From Clostridia bacterium (lineage in GTDB: Bacteria; Bacillota; Clostridia; Oscillospirales; Acutalibacteraceae): a stretch of 7,828 nucleotides of DNA. This document shows, piece after piece, positions 4,899 to 7,828 of this stretch (position 1 is the stretch's first letter; each line of letters starts with the position of its first letter). The notes beneath the pieces are model-generated. The model saw only the letters and a program-made list of their open reading frames with translations. It made no database searches and had not been told where the DNA came from. The DNA lies in contig JAGAAE010000185.1 of NCBI GenBank assembly GCA_017615405.1, positions 1-7,828 on the forward strand, written 5' to 3'. Position numbers and translations under genes: made by a program.

Positions 4899-6203
4899 TT
4901 AATAATCCATTATCGCTTCAACGAGCGAAAATCCGTCACATTCGACGGGGGTTATCTTTACTCCGAGTTTTTCGGACAATTCGGCAACGGTGATACTGTC
5001 AAGAAACATATCGCCTTCGCTTCGAAGCATTGCCGAAGGGATGAACATTTCGGTACCGAGATCCTCATCCTTTAACTGGTCGTATATATCCGTGGCGGTG
5101 ACAAGACCGGCAACGGTTATTCGTTTTCCGAAATAATTGTTTATTATCTGCCTTACGTAGATCTTCAGGTTTGCGCGCTTTTTTTCGCACTCAGCCGCAA
5201 TCTCTTTGATAAGCGGATAGGCGGCGACCCCGGTGACAAGGGTTATGACGCGCGGATCTTTCCCGCCTTCTTCATAGCTTTGAAGGCATTCTTTTGCCTG
5301 ACTTTTCATAAGCGCCCAAAGCCCTACGCCGTTTTCAAGCTGATGAAAATCGCCGTAAAACCCGGCGTCGGGGATATCCCTTTTTGCCATAAGATAGAAT
5401 TCGTCGGCGGCAAAGCAACGCCTCTCACCGTATTTTTCGACCGATATATCACCGTATTCGTCGATAATATCGATGGTCTCCCCTGCCGTTTTCTCGTTGA
5501 ACGGTTCTAACTTCTCAAGCCCCTCGCGGTGATCCGAAAGTCCCACCGGAACGGCGGCTATGCACTCGACGTTTTCATTGCCCAAAAGGTCTCTTAAACT
5601 TCTTTTAAGTTCTTCTCCGTCGTTATATCCGGGGCATAAAACGAGCTGACAGTTCATCTTTATCCCGGCGGCGTTGAGTTTCGGGATTATTCCGAGCGCC
5701 TTGCCCGCGTTCTTGTTGGTCATCATTTTGACCCTGAGTTCGGGATTGGTCGTATGGACCGAAATATTTATCGGGCTTATATGCATCTTTATAATGCGGT
5801 CGACCTCGCGATCGGTCAGGTTTGTAAGCGTTATGTAGTTCCCGAAAAGGAAGGAAAGCCGTGAATCGTCGTCCTTAAAATAAAGGCTGTCCCTCATACC
5901 CTTAGGCAACTGATCGATAAAACAGAAGATACACTTGTTGCGGCAGGAACGCTTTTTGTCGATAAGATAGGTATCAAAAATCAGTCCGAGTTCTTCCGTT
6001 TCATCCTTTTTGACCGTTTTTTTCTTTATTTTGCCCTTGGCGTTTACAAACTCGACGGCAAGGTTCACTTCATTCTCGTAAAAACGGTAATCGAGGACGT
6101 CGGTTATCTCTTCGCCGTTAAGCGTCAGCAAAACGTCGTTTGGCTTTATCCCGATTTTCGCCGCAGGACTGCCCTTTTCAACGTCATTTACAACGACCGC
6201 CAC
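4899..6203 (-). CDS. DUF512 family PDZ/radical-SAM-like protein
   Basis: Protein of 434 residues of the DUF512 family (also known as a TIGR03279-type FeS protein); no reaction is established that I know of. Numbered from the chosen start, an N-terminal PDZ-like domain (about 1-60, with KGSPAAKIGIKPND) precedes a radical-SAM-like barrel. The iron-sulfur motif is CRNKCIFC, a canonical CX3CX2C at Cys87, Cys91 and Cys94, followed by FIDQLPKGMR. The C-terminal third is the DUF512 domain, ending in the GDMFLDSIT and GFSLVEAI blocks. The start chosen is the GTG at 6201-6203, which has GGTGATC three bases upstream. The GTG at 6210-6212 would give three more residues but overlaps that site. This family commonly neighbours der in Clostridia, which suggests a ribosome- or RNA-related role. 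Confidence 0.9.
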   Translation of the reverse strand: MAVVVNDVEKGSPAAKIGIKPNDVLLTLNGEEITDVLDYRFYENEVNLAVEFVNAKGKIKKKTVKKDETEELGLIFDTYLIDKKRSCRNKCIFCFIDQLPKGMRDSLYFKDDDSRLSFLFGNYITLTNLTDREVDRIIKMHISPINISVHTTNPELRVKMMTNKNAGKALGIIPKLNAAGIKMNCQLVLCPGYNDGEELKRSLRDLLGNENVECIAAVPVGLSDHREGLEKLEPFNEKTAGETIDIIDEYGDISVEKYGERRCFAADEFYLMAKRDIPDAGFYGDFHQLENGVGLWALMKSQAKECLQSYEEGGKDPRVITLVTGVAAYPLIKEIAAECEKKRANLKIYVRQIINNYFGKRITVAGLVTATDIYDQLKDEDLGTEMFIPSAMLRSEGDMFLDSITVAELSEKLGVKITPVECDGFSLVEAIMDY

Positions 6204-6206
6204 TCT

Positions 6207-6213
6207 GATCACC
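6207..6213 (-). promoter_or_regulatory. Shine-Dalgarno site deciding the DUF512 start
   Basis: GGTGATC on the minus strand complements the 5' part of the 16S 3' tail (GATCACC) and lies 3 nt before the GTG at 6201-6203. The phosphatase and dCMP deaminase genes use the same GGTGAT-type site at 3-4 nt. It overlaps the alternative upstream GTG, which argues for the shorter protein. Confidence 0.65.
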
Positions 6214-6223
6214 GCCTTGCCGT

Positions 6224-6257
6224 AAAAAAATAAGGGGAGAAAACAGTCCTCCCCTTA
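6224..6257 (-). terminator. rpmF terminator or attenuator
   Basis: A 9-bp stem, TAAGGGGAG with CTCCCCTTA (6231-6239 with 6249-6257), has a 9-nt loop and is followed on the minus strand by seven U residues (6230-6224). It is a strong intrinsic terminator directly after rpmF, ending 10 bases before the DUF512 ribosome binding site. I see no promoter between it and DUF512, so downstream genes probably rely on partial readthrough. Confidence 0.85.
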
Positions 6258-6269
6258 AAAAATCAAAAA

Positions 6270-6452
6270 TTATTCGGAAATTTCTCTGACTTGACGACCG
6301 TTATATTTGCCGCAAGCAAGACAAATTCTGTGAGGACGCTTATAAGCACCACAGTCAGGGCATCTTACCAATGCCGGAGCATTTAATTTCCAAAGATTGT
6401 TTCTTCTCTTGTCTCTTCTTGCTTTTGAGGTTTTTCTCTTAGGAACTGCCAT
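6270..6452 (-). CDS. rpmF: 50S ribosomal protein L32
   Basis: Ribosomal protein L32 of 60 residues, a large-subunit component. It opens with the diagnostic MAVPKRKTSKARRDKRR and has a zinc ribbon, CPDC (31-34) and CLAC (44-47), so it is the zinc-binding form. The start ATG has AAGGAGGA (6461-6468) at 8 nt. It is cotranscribed with DUF177 33 nt upstream, the widespread yceD-rpmF pairing. In many bacteria plsX follows rpmF; here a terminator and DUF512 follow instead. Eight of ten arginines are AGA and two CGT, marking high expression. Confidence 0.98.
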   Translation of the reverse strand: MAVPKRKTSKARRDKRRNNLWKLNAPALVRCPDCGAYKRPHRICLACGKYNGRQVREISE

Positions 6453-6485
6453 TGTTTTCTTCCTCCTTAAAACTTATCTGAAAAA

Positions 6486-6983
6486 TCAATTATCAAGTAA
6501 TTCTTTGAGTTTTGAAAGGCGCGGATCCGTATCCGTCTTTCCGCATTCGCAGTCACCCTCATTTAAGTTCTTTCCGCAGCCTAAACAATATCCTTTGCAC
6601 GTCTCACTACAAAGGTGTTTCCTCGGAAGACTTAAGAAAACTTCGGTAAATACGAGTTCGTCCACATCGAGCATCATATCGGGTACCGCAATAATGGTGT
6701 CACTTTCTTCCCCTTCGATAGAGGTCGCAAGCATTCTTTCAAAACTGACGCCGTAATCTCTTACGGTTTCGGTGCCGCATCGGTCGCAGGGAGCGGTGTA
6801 GGTATAGTTCATATCGAGGATCAACTCGACCGTCCCGGCGTGGCTTCTGACCCTGCCCTTCACCGAAACGGGGGTCTTGAGCGGATAACCTCCGGCATAA
6901 TCGGTGTCGCTCATATCGAGCGAATAGTCGATAATGATCTCTTTGCCTTCATCAGCAAAAACGCTTTTAAGGTCTAAAACCAT
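6486..6983 (-). CDS. yceD: DUF177 (YceD) family protein
   Basis: Soluble 165-residue protein of the DUF177/YceD family, linked by plant and bacterial studies to 23S rRNA accumulation, though its molecular action is unclear. From the chosen start, a beta-rich N-terminal half leads to CDRC (66-69). The C-terminal half carries the cysteine cluster C125, C129, C133, C136, C145 and C147, which looks metal-binding, and the terminal DPRLSKLKELL signature. The start ATG at 6981-6983 has AAAGGTG (6990-6996) at 6 nt. An ATG seven codons upstream (7002-7004) has no such site. It is the first gene after a consensus promoter and is followed by rpmF, its usual partner. Confidence 0.92.
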   Translation of the reverse strand: MVLDLKSVFADEGKEIIIDYSLDMSDTDYAGGYPLKTPVSVKGRVRSHAGTVELILDMNYTYTAPCDRCGTETVRDYGVSFERMLATSIEGEESDTIIAVPDMMLDVDELVFTEVFLSLPRKHLCSETCKGYCLGCGKNLNEGDCECGKTDTDPRLSKLKELLDN

Positions 6984-7022
6984 ATTCCGCACCTTTCCAT
7001 GCAATAAAATGGCACATCTAAA

Positions 7023-7051
7023 ATTATATAATTTCGGTCCCGTTTTGTCAA
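7023..7051 (-). promoter_or_regulatory. consensus sigma-A promoter for yceD-rpmF
   Basis: On the minus strand a perfect TTGACA (7046-7051) and a perfect TATAAT (7023-7028) are separated by 17 bp. This is the strongest promoter in the window. Transcription would start near 7016, about 33 nt before the DUF177 start codon. It may also feed DUF512, der, plsY and gpsA through the rpmF terminator. Confidence 0.92.
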
Positions 7052-7088
7052 GTGTTTATTTTGCGGATATTTATTTATACTAATTTTG

Positions 7089-7117
7089 TTGAAATAATCG
7101 CAAAAATGTGATAGAAT
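7089..7117 (+). promoter_or_regulatory. sigma-A promoter for the Xer-family recombinase
   Basis: On the plus strand TTGAAA (7089-7094) and TAGAAT (7112-7117) are 17 bp apart, with a TG extended -10 element. Transcription would start near 7124, about 42 nt before the recombinase start. It is divergent from the yceD promoter, with about 37 bp between the two -35 boxes. Confidence 0.7.
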
Positions 7118-7145
7118 TACCATAACGATTACAAAGAGGAAACGG

Positions 7146-7169
7146 ATGATTGCGTTAAAACGCCTATGA
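7146..7169 (+). CDS. 7-residue leader peptide overlapping the recombinase start
   Basis: A short reading frame encodes MIALKRL. It has the only good ribosome binding site in this leader (AAAGAGGA, 7133-7140, 5 nt before its ATG). Its TGA stop overlaps the recombinase ATG as ATGA. The recombinase start has no Shine-Dalgarno of its own, so reinitiation after this peptide is the likely way it is translated. Alternatively, a one-base assembly error in the AAAA run would make this the true recombinase N-terminus. No amino acid is enriched, so amino-acid attenuation is unlikely. Confidence 0.45.
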   Translation: MIALKRL

Positions 7170-7828
7170 AACACGATATTTTACTGTCGTCGCCTCCGGT
7201 CATCAGGGATTTTCTCACCTACAGCGAAACCATCAAGGGCAAATCCTCGCGCTCGGTCGACGAATACTATCTGGACCTTCAGACCTTTTTCCGATATCTT
7301 CTGACGATAAGGGGCAAGGTCGATCCTTCAACACCGTTTGACGAAATATCGATATCCGGGGTCGATGCCGAGCTTATTTCCTCGGTCACGATATCCGACC
7401 TGTATTCCTTTATCGTTTTTTGCAAAAACTCCCGCGATAACAGCGCGGCTACGAGGGCGAGAAAGACCTCGACTCTGCGCATTTTCTTCAAGTACCTTAC
7501 GAACCAGATCCATCTTATTGAAGTAAATCCCGCCGAAATGCTCGATTCTCCTAAGGTCAAGCAGGCGCTTCCTAAACACCTGACACTTGAAGACTCGCTG
7601 AATCTTCTTAATTGTGTAGACGGACCGTATAAAGAACGGGATTACTGTATTCTTGTGTTGTTCTTAAACTGCGGTATGCGGCTTTCCGAACTTTGCGGGA
7701 TAAATCTTAGCGATATCCGGTCCGACGGAACGCTTCGTCTGCTCGGAAAGGGCAATAAGGAACGGATCGTTTATTTAAACGACGCCTGCCAAAGCGCCGT
7801 GCAGGCGTATATGGCGGTTCGCCCGAAC
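7166..7828 (+). CDS. Xer-family tyrosine recombinase (N-terminal part, runs off the window)
   Basis: The first 221 residues of a XerC/XerD-like site-specific recombinase, which cuts and rejoins DNA through a tyrosine. The N-terminal SAM-like core-binding domain spans about 1-115 (KGKSSRSVDEYYLDLQTFF, then RKTSTLRIFFKYL). The catalytic domain begins near LPKHLTLED and shows the first catalytic arginine in GMRLSEL (Arg172) and the beta-hairpin lysine in GKGNKER (Lys195). The HxxR, second His and Tyr motifs would lie beyond the window. No mobile-element features surround it, so a chromosomal Xer-type protein is more likely than an integrase. The start ATG at 7166-7168 lacks its own ribosome binding site and overlaps a short leader frame. 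Confidence 0.9.
   Translation, partial: MKHDILLSSPPVIRDFLTYSETIKGKSSRSVDEYYLDLQTFFRYLLTIRGKVDPSTPFDEISISGVDAELISSVTISDLYSFIVFCKNSRDNSAATRARKTSTLRIFFKYLTNQIHLIEVNPAEMLDSPKVKQALPKHLTLEDSLNLLNCVDGPYKERDYCILVLFLNCGMRLSELCGINLSDIRSDGTLRLLGKGNKERIVYLNDACQSAVQAYMAVRPN

Noticed and set aside
4169..4993. 274-codon open frame on the plus strand across der
   Set aside because: It lies entirely antisense to der and the end of DUF512, which have complete family motifs. It has no recognisable domain and no ribosome binding site, and is explained by codon bias of the real genes.
6974..7174. 66-codon minus-strand frame spanning the yceD promoter
   Set aside because: It crosses the divergent promoters and has no ribosome binding site or recognisable domain.
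1..7828. A genomic island bounded by a tmRNA end and an integrase
   Set aside because: A tmRNA-like end and a tyrosine recombinase at opposite ends recall an integrated element, but everything between is core housekeeping genes and no direct repeat of the tmRNA end is visible near the recombinase.

Overview
The window carries a block of chromosomal housekeeping genes from a low-to-medium GC, Gram-positive-type anaerobe, most likely a Clostridia member of the Oscillospiraceae/Ruminococcaceae kind. This rests on the AGGAGG-type ribosome binding sites, the DUF177-rpmF and DUF512-der-plsY-gpsA gene order, the four-cysteine forms of L28 and L32, and the consensus sigma-A promoters. I see no insertion sequence, CRISPR array or prophage gene.

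Layout: all genes but the last are on the minus strand, so that block is best read from right to left. A consensus promoter at 7023-7051 drives DUF177 (yceD) and rpmF (L32). A strong terminator (6224-6257) follows and almost touches the ribosome binding site of a DUF512 PDZ/radical-SAM gene. After that come der, plsY and gpsA, tightly packed with short gaps or overlaps. rpmB (L28) has its own promoter (1870-1898) and ends in a terminator (1573-1610) that again directly abuts the next gene, a HAD phosphatase. Just past the phosphatase gene a third promoter (854-882) starts an RNA with a leader of about 160 nt before a dCMP deaminase gene. On the plus strand, divergent from DUF177, a promoter at 7089-7117 drives a 7-codon reading frame that overlaps the start of a Xer-family tyrosine recombinase cut off by the window end. 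The first 204 bases lie between convergent units. They hold a possible degenerate 3' end of a tmRNA and three hairpins, two of them terminator-like.

Functional links: GpsA makes sn-glycerol-3-phosphate and PlsY acylates it, so the overlapping plsY-gpsA pair encodes consecutive steps of phospholipid synthesis. Der, L32, L28 and DUF177 belong to ribosome assembly or structure. The operon therefore couples ribosome biogenesis to membrane lipid synthesis.

The most unusual feature is the dCMP deaminase leader. A perfect 17-bp inverted repeat (683-699 with 732-748) would bury that gene's Shine-Dalgarno sequence and the first two bases of its AUG. Just upstream lie further hairpins, and a small alternative hairpin competes for the same bases. 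This looks like a cis-regulatory RNA that I cannot assign to a known class.
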